Program-made: the position numbers and the translations under genes
Part shown: piece after piece, positions 38,349-49,366 of the stretch
Numbering within the stretch: position 1 is the first letter of the stretch
Layout of the letters: each line of letters starts with the position of its first letter
Origin: Cytophagaceae bacterium ABcell3
Lineage (GTDB): Bacteria > Bacteroidota > Bacteroidia > Cytophagales > Cytophagaceae
NCBI GenBank assembly: GCA_030913385.1
Contig: CP133159.1
Location: forward strand, 2,192,584-2,256,583
Direction of reading: 5' to 3'
Length of the DNA stretch: 64,000 nucleotides
The notes under the pieces: model-generated
What the model saw: only the letters and a program-made list of their open reading frames with translations
The model's database searches: none
What the model was told of the DNA's origin: nothing

Positions 38349-40217
38349 TTAAGCCCTCTCGCTGAGCTCTAACCACCTGTCTGTTTTCTTTTCAAGGTCC
38401 TTAATAAGCTTTTCTACTTCTTCTGAAGTCGCTGTTAAGTCTTCGTGAGACAAAGTCCCGCTGTTCATTTTATTCACTAACTGTTCTTTTTTTTCTTCCA
38501 ACAGCTCTATGTCTTTTTCTAGGGTTTCGTATTCTTTCTTTTCTTTAAAAGTTAATTTGTCGGAAGAAGATTTTGTCTTGCTGGGAACTTGCTTTTCTAC
38601 TTGGACTTGCGCTTTTTCTTCTTTTTTTTCTTGCTGCTGTTGTTGGTCAAGCCATAAACGGTAATCAGTATAGTTGCCAGGAAATGACCGGATTTTTCCA
38701 TCGCCTTCGAAAATGAACAACTCATTTACCAAACGGTCCATAAAGTATCTGTCGTGGGATACAATGAGCAAGCAGCCACCGTAAGATTCTAGAAAATCTT
38801 CCAGTACATTTAATGAGTTAAGGTCAAGGTCATTGGTTGGCTCGTCTAGGATAAGAAAATTAGGATTTTTCATAAGGATACGCATGAGCATCAGCCTTTT
38901 CTTTTCTCCTCCACTAAGTTTATACACAGGGGTATACTGTTTTTCTGGGGGGAAAAGAAAACGGGTAAGCAGTGCAGAAGCGGACAAGGTGCTTCCGTTG
39001 TTCATGGTGATCACTTCGGCTACTTCTGTTACATTTTCAATAACCCTTAAATCTTCTTTTAATTCTGTTATTTCCTGTGTGTAGTACCCATAAATGATGG
39101 TCTCTCCTGTGGTGATTTTGCCACTGTCTGGCTGTACTTGCCCCGTAATCATATTTAGGAAGGTGCTTTTTCCTGTGCCGTTTTTACCGACAATACCCAC
39201 CCTTGCTTTTCTGGGAAAAGTATAAGAAAAATTGTCTGCCACCTTTTTATCGCCAAATGATTTACTAATATTTTCTAGCTCAAGTACTTTGTTGCCTAAG
39301 CGAGTTACTTTCATGTCCAGTTGAAGGTTGTCTTCTTCCTGTACTGGGCGAGCTTTGTCCTGTAGGTCGTAAAAGGCATCTACACGATATTTTGCCTTTG
39401 TTCCCCTGGCTTTGGGTTGCCTGCGCATCCAGTCCAGCTCTTTTTTTAAAAGGTTGGCTGCTTTGTCGGCTACAGATTGTTCATTGGCTATTCTTTCTGC
39501 TTTTTTTTCCAGAAAGTAACTGTAGTTTCCTTTGTATTTATAAAGATCCTGGTCTAGCTCAATGATTTCATTGCATACTTTGTCCAGAAAATACCTGTCG
39601 TGGGTGACAAGTAGGAGAGTGGTGGCACTGGCGGACAATAGCTGCTCCAGCCACTCAATACTGTCTAAGTCGAGGTGGTTGGTAGGTTCGTCCATTATTA
39701 GTAGGTCTGGTTCTTGTAAAAGTACCTTGGCCAAAGCTACCCGTTTTTTCTGGCCACCTGACAGGGTTTCCACAGGTTGAAGGATATCTGTAATACCTAA
39801 TTTGGAAAGCACTTCGCTGGTTTTCCTTTCGTAGTCCCAGGCGTTGAGTGCGTCCATTTTTTCCATAATATGTTGCAGCTTGTCTGATTCAGAGGGATTT
39901 TGTAGACAAGCCTCATATTCTTTGATCGTATCAGCTACTTCGGTATTGCCTGAATATATGGCGTCTGAAACAGTTACGGCGTTTCCAAAATCAGGATTCT
40001 GGTCAAGGTGTGCAGTTCTAATGTCTTTTCTTATGACTACTTGACCACTATCTGGTGGAATTTTTCCTGATAAAATTTTTAGCAAAGTGCTTTTGCCAGA
40101 TCCGTTCCGACCTGTAAGCGCAACCTTTTCTCCTTTACTTATCCCTAAGGTAATGTTTTGAAAAAGAGGTTTGTCAGCAAATGATTTTGATATAGCGTCA
40201 GCAGAAATGTAATTCAT
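38349..40217 (-). CDS. uup: ABC-F ATPase, Uup type
   Basis: A soluble protein with two ATP-binding cassettes and no membrane domain. Cassette 1 has Walker A GRNGSGKST at 36-43, signature LSGGQKKR (about 153) and Walker B LLIMDEPTNHLD. Cassette 2 has GKNGTGKST (about 345), LSGGEKKR (about 437) and FLILDEPTNDLD. The C-terminal coiled coil (about 550-622, LTFKEKKEYETLEKDIELLEEKK) is the Uup-type extension. ABC-F proteins act on ribosomes; Uup has also been linked to DNA structure in E. coli. A Gln/Lys-rich linker precedes the coiled coil. All catalytic motifs are intact. Confidence 0.9.
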   Translation of the reverse strand: MNYISADAISKSFADKPLFQNITLGISKGEKVALTGRNGSGKSTLLKILSGKIPPDSGQVVIRKDIRTAHLDQNPDFGNAVTVSDAIYSGNTEVADTIKEYEACLQNPSESDKLQHIMEKMDALNAWDYERKTSEVLSKLGITDILQPVETLSGGQKKRVALAKVLLQEPDLLIMDEPTNHLDLDSIEWLEQLLSASATTLLLVTHDRYFLDKVCNEIIELDQDLYKYKGNYSYFLEKKAERIANEQSVADKAANLLKKELDWMRRQPKARGTKAKYRVDAFYDLQDKARPVQEEDNLQLDMKVTRLGNKVLELENISKSFGDKKVADNFSYTFPRKARVGIVGKNGTGKSTFLNMITGQVQPDSGKITTGETIIYGYYTQEITELKEDLRVIENVTEVAEVITMNNGSTLSASALLTRFLFPPEKQYTPVYKLSGGEKKRLMLMRILMKNPNFLILDEPTNDLDLNSLNVLEDFLESYGGCLLIVSHDRYFMDRLVNELFIFEGDGKIRSFPGNYTDYRLWLDQQQQQEKKEEKAQVQVEKQVPSKTKSSSDKLTFKEKKEYETLEKDIELLEEKKEQLVNKMNSGTLSHEDLTATSEEVEKLIKDLEKKTDRWLELSERA

Positions 40218-40495
40218 ATGTAAATGTTAAACTAAACCTGAAAGTGGTTAATAAAGAAACAAAATTTCTCAATCAGGGTCCTATGTCTGGCAAATTTATT
40301 TAAATTTAATTTATAATTTGAGCGGAGGGTAAGAATAAGATCCTTCATGAGTAATAAAAGGTCATAAATGAGGGCGTAATACTGGTGTGTGTCATTATGT
40401 GATGTATTTTAGTATTCCTTTAAACTTTCGTTTATGGTTTGGGTTTTACAACCTTATTGGAAAAACTAATGTTACAGAGTAAAAACAATAGTATT

Positions 40496-40675
40496 ATGAA
40501 ACTTAAAGAGTATTTAAATGTAGGACCTGTTTTTAGTTACTTGATTCGTGTTTTTAAGAAAAAGGATCCATCTACTGGTTTTAACTTAAAGGTAATGCAT
40601 GGAATTAATAAGGTGTCTATTGTTATGTTTCTGATTGCGTTGGTGGTAATGGTTAGCCGTGCTTTCTTAAGGTAG
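40496..40675 (+). CDS. Small membrane protein (DUF6728-like)
   Basis: A 59-residue protein starting MKLKEYLNVGPVFSYLIRVFKKKDP. I prefer this ATG because the conserved-looking part begins here; an upstream ATG at 40439 would add 19 unremarkable residues. One hydrophobic segment lies at the C-terminus (VSIVMFLIALVVMVSR). The combination LGPVFSYxxR-FKKKDP-MHxINKxSIxMF is what I remember of DUF6728 in Bacteroidota, with moderate certainty. Its stop directly abuts the SGNH hydrolase start, so they are co-transcribed. Confidence 0.6.
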   Translation: MKLKEYLNVGPVFSYLIRVFKKKDPSTGFNLKVMHGINKVSIVMFLIALVVMVSRAFLR

Positions 40676-41275
40676 ATGAAAAAAGAAATTATTCATTCTA
40701 TTTTAGCACTTGGAGATTCGTATACCATTGGTGAAGGAGTAGGGCCGCAGGAGCGATTTCCTAATCAGTTTGCTGAAAGGCTTGAGGATAATTCTGGTCA
40801 AAAGCTTAAAGTGGACATCGTTGCCAAAACCGGTTGGACTACAGGTGAATTGATAGAAGGTGTTAGCCAAGCTTATTTGCAGCCTCCGTATGACTTGGTT
40901 TTCTTGCTTATTGGCGTGAACAATCAATACCGCAGGTTGCCGCTAAGTGACTACCGACATGAGTTTAAAGAACTTCTTATCACTGCTAGGGATTTTTGCA
41001 GCCATGAGAAAGGGGTATGGGTGCTGTCGGTACCAGATTGGGGAGAAACGCCTTTTGGTAAGGAGTCAGGTAGGGCGGATATTGCAGAGAAAATAGATTC
41101 CTTTAATGCTGTCAACAAAGAAGAAGCAACAAAGCAAGGGTATTGCTATGTTGATATTACTTCTATCACACGCAACATCTCTGGAAAACCTGATTTGCTC
41201 GCTGAAGATAAACTGCATTATTCAGGGCGTATGTATGAATTATGGGCAGAAGAGCTGGTTAAGTTGGTTGAGTAG
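40676..41275 (+). CDS. SGNH/GDSL-family hydrolase
   Basis: A 199-residue esterase/lipase-like hydrolase. Block I is LGDSYTIGEG with S15 as nucleophile, block II has the Gly in KTGWTTGEL, block III is GVNNQYR, and block V is DKLHYSG with the catalytic D-x-x-H. No signal peptide is seen, so it is probably cytoplasmic. The start follows the preceding stop without a gap. The substrate is unknown. Confidence 0.85.
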   Translation: MKKEIIHSILALGDSYTIGEGVGPQERFPNQFAERLEDNSGQKLKVDIVAKTGWTTGELIEGVSQAYLQPPYDLVFLLIGVNNQYRRLPLSDYRHEFKELLITARDFCSHEKGVWVLSVPDWGETPFGKESGRADIAEKIDSFNAVNKEEATKQGYCYVDITSITRNISGKPDLLAEDKLHYSGRMYELWAEELVKLVE

Positions 41276-41329
41276 AGGTAAAGAGGAAAGTGATGATACG
41301 ATGATGGGATGATGCAATAGTTCGATTTT

Positions 41330-44300
41330 TGTAAGGTTGTTAAAAGGTTCGAAGTGTACATTATAGCTGCCTTTCCGCACCTGTTGCGGGGTCTGTTTGG
41401 GTAAGGACTTGTGGTTGTTTAATGGATCAGTAACGATACCAAAGTTATATTACCCTCTTTCCTTAACACTTCTACCTGTCATCCTGACGAAGGAAGGATC
41501 TGTTTGGGGTAAGCTGTGTTGGTTGTTTGTTGGGTAATAATACCAGACCTGACGACTAGATTGCTTCGTCGTTCCTCCTCGCAATGACGTGGTTGGGTGA
41601 GTTGTAATAGTGGGTGTTATATACCAGAACTGACGATAACATCATTATATGATTACATTGATCTCCTTATTAATAAACTTAATGAGCTAATGTTACCTAA
41701 AGCTCATTCTCCATTTTTTCTTACCTTTTTTGCTTGTCCAAAAAAGGTAACCAAAAAAAGACACTATGGCTGAAAGGCATATTGCCACGCACTAAACGCA
41801 CAGTCCCTCCCTGCCAGAAAAATGCCTTAACTGACGATTCATTGTCAAAGGCAGTTTTTAATGGCGGCATTTTTAAAAATCCGGCACCCCACAAGCCGCA
41901 ATATGCCCACGCCAGCCATAGAGTCCCCGCCCGCCCTTAGTAGCTACCGGTCTGCTGATTATGGAGTTATCCTTTTTGTCTATTTTTCGGCGCTTACCAG
42001 TTTGGAGGGTATCGCTAGCTTTGGGTGTAGTTTTTTGGGATGGTGTTTTAAACTCCAAAAATAAACACTATATATGCCTCCCCGCACCTGTTGCGGGGTC
42101 TGTTTGGGTAAGGACTTGTGGTTGTTTAATGGATCAGTAACGATACCAAAGTTATATTACCCTCTTTCCTTAACACTTCTACCTGTCATCCTGACGAAGG
42201 AAGGATCTGTTTGGGTAACAGCAGGGTGTCTTTATCTGCTCTTTTTACGAAGGTAGGTGCTAATGTCCGGCAGATTCCTCGTTCCTCGGAATGACAGGTT
42301 ACTATTAAGGTTCTAATTAGCAGAAAACCAAAAATTAACCGTCATTGCGAGGCACAAGGTAATAGTGGGTAAAGTTCTTTGGATGAATTTTAAGTCTTTA
42401 AGTTTCTTATGAAAAAATGCCGCGGCAATCTGATTGCGGTGAACTGTGCTGGTTGATGCTTGTGGGGGAATAATACCAAACCTGACGATGAGATTGCTTC
42501 GTCGTTCCTCCTCACAATGACGTTGAGGGTGAGTTGTAATCCTGTCTATCCTTTCATCCTGCGAATCCCGGTTCAGACAGTTTACCGCCAGCGTCCGGCA
42601 GATCCCTCGTTTCTCGGGATGTAGGTTGTTATTAAGGTTGTAATTAGCAGAAAACCAAAAAATAACCGTCATTGCGAGGCGCAAGATAGTAGTGGGTAAA
42701 GTTCTTTGGGTTGAATTTTAAGTCTTTAAGTTTCTTATGAAAAAATGCCGCGGCAATCTGTTTGCGGTAAGCTGTGCTGGTTGATTCTTTGTGGGGAATA
42801 GTACTAGACCTGACGATTATAGCATTATCAAATCATTAAGGTGATCACCTTGTTAATAAACCTAATGAGCTAATGTTACCTAAAGCTCATTCTCCATTTT
42901 TTCTTACCTTTTTTGCTTGTCCAAAAAAGGTAACCAAAAAAAGACACTATGGCTGAAAGGCATATTGCCACGCACTAAACGCACAGTCCCTCCCTGCCAG
43001 AAAAATGCCTTAACTGACGATTCATTGTCAAAGGCAGTTCTGAATGGCGGCATTTTTTAAAATCCGGCACCCCACAAGCCGCGATATGCCCACACCAGCC
43101 ATAGAGTCCCCGCCCGCCCTTAGTAGCTACCGGATTGCTGATTATGGAGTTATCCTATTTGTCTACTTTTCGGCTCTTATCAGTTTGGAGGTATCGTAAG
43201 TTTTGGTTGTTAGTACCAAAATAAACACTATAGATTCATCCCCGCACCTGTTGCGGGGTCTGTTAGGGTAAGGGCTTGTGGTTTTTTAATTGACCAGTAA
43301 TGATACCAATGCTAATATTACCCTCTTCCCTTAACAACTTCTATCTGTCATCCTGACGAAGGAAGGATCTGTTTGGGGTAACAGTGTGAGTGTCTTTACA
43401 ATGGTAGGTGCTAGCGGCTGACAGATTCCTCGTTCCTCGGAATGACAGGTTACTATTAAGGTTCTAATTAGCAGAAAACCAAAAATTAACCGTCATTGCG
43501 AGGCACAAGGTAATAGTGGGTAAAGTTCTTTGGATGAATTTTAAGTCTTTAAGTTTCTTATGAAAAAATGCCGCGGCAATCTGATTGCGGTGAACTGTGC
43601 TGGTTGATGCTTGTGGGGGAATAATACCAAACCTGACGATGAGATTGCTTCGTCGTTCCTCCTCACAATGACGTTGAGGGTGAGTTGTAATCCTGTCTAT
43701 CCTTTCATCCTGCGAATCCCGGTTCAGACAGTTTACCGCCAGCGTCCGGCAGATCCCTCGTTTCTCGGGATGTAGGTTGTTATTAAGGTTGTAATTAGCA
43801 GAAAACCAAAAAATAACCGTCATTGCGAGGCGCAAGATAGTAGTGGGTAAAGTTCTTTGGGTTGAATTTTAAGTCTTTAAGTTTCTTATGAAAAAATGCC
43901 GCGGCAATCTGTTTGCGGTAAGCTGTGCTGGTTGATTCTTTGTGGGGAATAGTACTAGACCTGACGATTATAGCATTATCAAATCATTAAGGTGATCACC
44001 TTGTTAATAAACCTAATGAGCTAATGTTACCTAAAGCTCATTCTCCATTTTTTCTTACCTTTTTTGCTTGTCCAAAAAAGGTAACCAAAAAAAGACACTA
44101 TGGCTGAAAGGCATATTGCCACGCACTAAACGCACAGTCCCTCCCTGCCAGAAAAATGCCTTAACTGACGATTCATTGTCAAAGGCAGTTCTGAATGGCG
44201 GCATTTTTAAAAAACCGGCAGCCCACAAGCCGCAATATGCCCACGCCAGCCATAGAGTCCCCACCCGCCCTTAGTAGCTACCGGGGTGCTGACTATGGAG

Positions 44301-47300
44301 TTATCCTTTTTGTCTATTTTTCGGCGCTTACCAGTTTGGAGGGTATCGCTAGCTTTGGGTGTAGTTTTTTGGGATGGTGTTTTAAGCTCCAAAAATAAAC
44401 ACTATATATGCCTCCCCGCACCTGTTGCGGGGTCTGTTAGGGTAAGGGCTTGTGGTTTTTTAATTGACCAGTAATGATACCAATGCTAATATTACCCTCT
44501 TCCCTTAACAACTTCTATCTGTCATCCTGACGAAGGAAGGATCTGTTTGGGGTAACAGTGTGAGTGTCTTTACAATGGTAGGTGCTAGCGTCTGACAGAT
44601 TCCTCCTGCGTCGGAATGACAGGTTATATATCATTGCATCATCATATCATCGAATCATCCTTTTGTTTCTTATGAAAAAATGCCGCGGCAATCTGATTGC
44701 GGTGAACTGTGCTGGTTGATGCTTGTGGGGGAATAATACCAAACCTGACGATGAGATTGCTTCGTCGTTCCTCCTCACAATGACGTTGAGGGTGAGTTGT
44801 AATCCTGTCTATCCTTTCATCCTGCGAATCCCGGTTCAGACAGTTTACCGCCAGCGTCCGGCAGATCCCTCGTTTCTCGGGATGTAGGTTGTTATTAAGG
44901 TTGTAATTAGCAGAAAACCAAAAAATAACCGTCATTGCGAGGCGCAAGATAGTAGTGGGTAAAGTTCTTTGGGTTGAATTTTAAGTCTTTAAGTTTCTTA
45001 TGAAAAAATGCCGCGGCAATCTGTTTGCGGTAAGCTGTGCTGGTTGATTCTTTGTGGGGAATAGTACTAGACCTGACGATTATAGCATTATCAAATCATT
45101 AAGGTGATCACCTTGTTAATAAACCTAATGAGCTAATGTTACCTAAAGCTCATTCTCCATTTTTTCTTACCTTTTTTGCTTGTCCAAAAAAGGTAACCAA
45201 AAAAAGACACTATGGCTGAAAGGCATATTGCCACGCACTAAACGCACAGTCCCTCCCTGCCAGAAAAATGCCTTAACTGACGATTCATTGTCAAAGGCAG
45301 TTCTGAATGGCGGCATTTTTAAAAACCCGGCAGCCCACAAGCCGCAATATGCCCACGCCAGCCATAGAGTCCCCTCCCGCCCTTAGTAGCTACCGGATTG
45401 CTGATTATGGAGTTATCCTATTTGTCTACTTTTCGGCTCTTACCAGTTTGGAGGTATCGTAAGTTTTGGTTGTTAGTACCAAAATAAACACTATAGATTC
45501 ATCCCCGCACCTGTTGCGGGGTCTGTTAGGGTAAGGGCTTGTGGTTTTTTAATTGACCAGTAATGATACCAATGTTAATATTATACCTCTTCCCTTAATA
45601 TTTTTAATTGTCATCCTGACGAAGGAAGGATCTGTTTGGGTAACATCATGAGTGTCTTTGCAATGGTAGGTGCTAGCGTCTGACAGATTCCTCCTGCGTC
45701 GGAATGACAGGTTATATATCATTGAATCATCATATCATCGAATCATCCTTTTGTTTCTTATGAAACAATGCCGCGGCAATCTGTTTGCCGTGAGCTGTAA
45801 AGGTTGGTTGTGGGGGAGTGATATTAGACCTGACGATGAGATTGCTTCCTCGTTCCTCCTCGTAATTAGTGGAGGGGTGAGTTGTAATAGAGGGTGTTAT
45901 TATCTGGTTGATTGTAGAAACATCTTTCCTTTAATCCTGTCTATCCTTTCATCCTGCGAATCCCGGTTCAGACAGTATAATACTAGACCTGACGATGAGA
46001 GCATCATCGACTCATTAAATAACCGCATCATCAATATATCTTTAATAATCCTAATGAGCTAATGTCTCCTAAAGCTCATTGTCATTTTTTCTTACCTTTT
46101 TTGCTTGTCCAAAAAAGGTAACCAAAAAAAGACACTATGGCTGAAAGGCATATTGCCACGCACTAAACGCACAGTCCCTCCCTGTCAGAAAAATGCCTTA
46201 ACTGACGATTCATTGTCAAAGGCAGTTCTTAATGGCGGCATTTTTAAAATCCGGCAGCCCACAAGCCGCAATATGCCCACGCCAGCCATAGAGTCCCCAC
46301 CCGCCCTTAGTAGCTACCGGGGTGCTGACTATGGAGTTATCCTTTTTGTCTATTTTTCGGCGCTTACCAGTTTGGAGGGTATCGCTAGCTTTGGGTGTAG
46401 TTTTTTGGGATGGTGTTTTAAGCTCCAAAAATAAACACTATATATGCCTCCCCGCACCTGTTGCGGGGTCTGTTTGGGTAAGGACTTGTGGTTGTTTAAT
46501 GGATCAGTAACGATACCAAAGTTATATTACCCTCTTTCCTTAACACTTCTACCTGTCATCCTGACGAAGGAAGGATCTGTTTGGGGTATCAGTATGAATA
46601 TCTTTATCTGCTCCTACTACAATGGTAGGTGCTAGCGGCTGACAGATTCCTCGTTCCTCGGAATGACAGGTTATTAATTAATGACAGGTTATATATCATT
46701 GCATCATCATATCATCGAATCATCCTTTAGTTTCTTATGAAACAATGCCGCGGCAATTTGATTGCGGTGAACTGTGCTGGTTGATGCTTGTGGGGGAATA
46801 ATACCAAACCTGACGATGAGATTGCTTCGTCGTTCCTCCTCACAATGACGTTGAGGGTGAGTTGTAATCCTGTCTATCCTTTCATCCTGCGAATCCCGGT
46901 TCAGACAGTTTACCGCCAGCGTCCGGCAGATCCCTCGTTTCTCGGGATGTAGGTTGTTATTAAGGTTGTAATTAGCAGAAAACCAAAAAATAACCGTCAT
47001 TGCGAGGCGCAAGATAGTAGTGGGTAAAGTTCTTTGGGTTGAATTTTAAGTCTTTAAGTTTCTTATGAAAAAATGCCGCGGCAATCTGTTTGCGGTAAGC
47101 TGTGTTGGGATTGCTTCATCAAATTGATCGCCTTATTAATAAACTTAATGAGCTAATGTTACCTAAAGCTCATTCTCCATTTTTTCTTACCTTTTTTGCT
47201 TGTCCAAAAAAGGTAACCAAAAAAAGACACTATGGCTGAAAGGCATATTGCCACGCACTAAACGCACAGTCCCTCCCTGTCAGAAAAATGCCTTAACTGA

Positions 47301-48670
47301 CGATTCATTGTCAAAGGCAGTTTTTAATGGCGGCATTTTTAAAAATCCGGCACCCCACAAGCCGCAATATGCCCACACCAGCCATAGAGTCCCCGCCCGC
47401 CCTTAGTAGCTACCGGGCTGCTGACTATGGAGTTATCCTTTTTGTCTATTTTTCGGCTCTTACCAGTTTGGAGGTATCGTAAGTTTTGGTTGTTAGTACC
47501 AAAATAAACACTATAGATTCATCCCCGCACCTGTTGCGGGGTCTGTTTGGGTAAGGACTTGTGGTTGTTTAATGGATCAGTAACGATACCAAAGTTATAT
47601 TACCCTCTTCCTTGGACACTTCTTCATGTCATCCTGGCGAAGGAAGGATCTGTTTGGGGTATCAGTATGAATATCTTTATCTGCTCCTACTACAATGGTA
47701 GGTGCCAGCGTCTGACAGATCCCTCGTTCCTCGGGATGACTGGTTATTATGAAGGTTCTTAATTAGCAGAAAACCAGAATTTAACCGTCATTGCGAGGCA
47801 TTAGGGTAGTAGTGGATAAAGCTCTTGGTTTGAATTTTTAAGTCTTTAGTTTCTTATGAAACAATGCCGCGGCAATCTGTTGGCGGTAAGCTCTAAATGC
47901 TGTTGTTAGGTTTGCAAATACCAAACCTGACGATGAGATTGCTTCGTCGTTCCTCCTCACAATGACGTTGAGGGGTGAGTTGTAAGTGGGTGTTATAAAA
48001 AAACGGCTCTTCAAACAAATCATCGTATCAGTAGCCACAGGCTACAGTGAGCAGGAATAGTTTTGCTGGGAGGTATTATCTGATAAATTGTAAAAACATC
48101 TTTCCTTTATCCTGTCTATCCTTTCATCCTGCAAATCCCGGTTCAGACAGTTTAATACCAGACCTGACGATGAGATTGCTTCGTCGTTCCTCCTCGCAAT
48201 GACGTGGTGGGGTGGGGTGTAATAGTGGGGTTATATAGTGATTACGGGATATTTATGTTAAACTTGTTAAAGGTTATAATTGGCAGAAAACCAGTATTTA
48301 ACCGTCATTGCGAGGCATTAGGGTAGTAGTGGATAAAGCTCTTGGTTTGAATTTTTAAGTCTTTTGTTTCTTATGAAAAAATGCCGCGGCAATCTGATTG
48401 CGGTGAACTGTGCTGGTTGATGCTTGTGGGGGAATAATACCAAACCTGACGATGAGATTGCTTCGTCGTTCCTCCTCACAATGACGTGTGGGGTGAGTTA
48501 TAATAGTGGGTGTTATTGTCTGATAGATTGTAAAAACCTCTTTCCTTAAATCCTGTCTATCCTTTCATCCTGCGAATCCCGGTTCAGACAGTATAATACC
48601 AGACCTGACGATTAGGAGCATCATCACATTTTTTTATTATCGCATCATCAATCATTCACTTAGCTTTGCC
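41330..48670. repeat. Noncoding modular hairpin-repeat array 4 (about 7.3 kb)
   Basis: The largest array. TTACCTTTTTT hairpins lie at 41721, 42904, 44055, 45167, 46092 and 47187, every one followed by cassette II. It contains ATTGC, ATTCC, ATCCC and ATCCT stem variants, CCCCGCA hairpins, and several copies of a long-loop module (for example 42668-42760). A 1151-bp-offset duplication is at 42271 and 43422. It fills the whole gap between the SGNH hydrolase and the response regulator. No gene, RNA or transposase is recognised inside; all short frames (68, 101, 123 codons and similar) recur with the modules. Confidence 0.9.
42271..44207 (+). repeat. Duplicated block, offset 1151 bp
   Basis: The segment 42271-43056 recurs at 43422-44207. 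I noticed no differences in the portions I compared over nearly 790 bp. At its right end the two copies switch to different versions of the next module (CCGGCACCCC versus CCGGCAGCCC). Partial further copies begin near 44660 and 46733. Confidence 0.8.
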
Positions 48671-48807
48671 GATAAAAAGTCGGTTTTACTATAATTTCGT
48701 TTAGCCGATAGGAAATCGGCTTCACAATTTTACATGTTTCTGGAAATAATTCAAGTAAATCCTTAATATATGAAACTTGCTTGTTGAAGGCTTCGTAAAA
48801 GATTTAT

Positions 48808-49344
48808 ATGGAAAAAAATATGGAAACTGTTTCTCATGTACTACTTGTAGATGATGATAAAGATTGCAATGCTGCGAATGAAGAAGTATTTCGCAAAGCA
48901 AACTTTAGTAGAATTAAATCGACCTTAAATGGTGGACATGCTTTGGTGTATTTACATCAAATGAGTGCTATGATCAAAACCTCTAAATTGCTGGTTTTAC
49001 TTGATTTGGAAATGCCTATTATGGACGGTTTGGAGTTTTTGAAAAACTTTAACCAAACACCTGAATTCCATAAAGAAAATATCCTTATTGTTGTACAGGC
49101 TAATCATATAGATGATGATGTCAAAGAGGAGCTTGAGCTTTTAGGTGTTGATTATACAGTATCTAAACCAGTAAATTTTGAAGAGGTTAACTGCATTGTT
49201 AAAAAGTATTTTAGTTTAGAAGAGCAGCATGATGAAGTAGAGGATATTGACGTTGCTGGAGCTGTTGTTGAAAACGAAGAACCTGTAAAATTAGATAGCA
49301 GGAACCTGAAAAGGAAAAGAGCAAGGGCAGCGGCAAGGAGATAA
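48808..49344 (+). CDS. Single-domain response regulator, atypical
   Basis: Receiver domain with VLLVDDDKD, phosphoacceptor D66 in VLLDLEMPIMDG and the Lys in YTVSKPVN. The position after the fourth strand, normally Ser or Thr, reads IVVQANH, so the usual hydroxyl switch residue seems missing. A C-terminal tail of about 45 residues is first acidic (EEQHDEVEDIDV) and then strongly basic (LKRKRARAAARR), which is unusual for a stand-alone receiver. The partner kinase is unknown. It follows repeat array 4 and is convergent with leuS. Confidence 0.82.
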   Translation: MEKNMETVSHVLLVDDDKDCNAANEEVFRKANFSRIKSTLNGGHALVYLHQMSAMIKTSKLLVLLDLEMPIMDGLEFLKNFNQTPEFHKENILIVVQANHIDDDVKEELELLGVDYTVSKPVNFEEVNCIVKKYFSLEEQHDEVEDIDVAGAVVENEEPVKLDSRNLKRKRARAAARR

Positions 49345-49366
49345 CCAAACGCTACCCTTAATCCAT

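Noticed and set aside
22869-48038. Many open frames of 60-190 codons inside the arrays, recurring in several places (for example those beginning MPPRND, MSKKGNQK, MRLAMTV, MWAAGFLK)
   Set aside because: They recur exactly where the modules recur, occur on both strands of the same module, begin and end at module edges and consist of translated hairpins. They have no domain, signal peptide or plausible start region. They are best treated as noncoding repeats.
22582-48670. CRISPR array
   Set aside because: The repeats are long composite modules with other repeats between them, not 25-40-bp repeats with unique spacers, and no cas gene is present.
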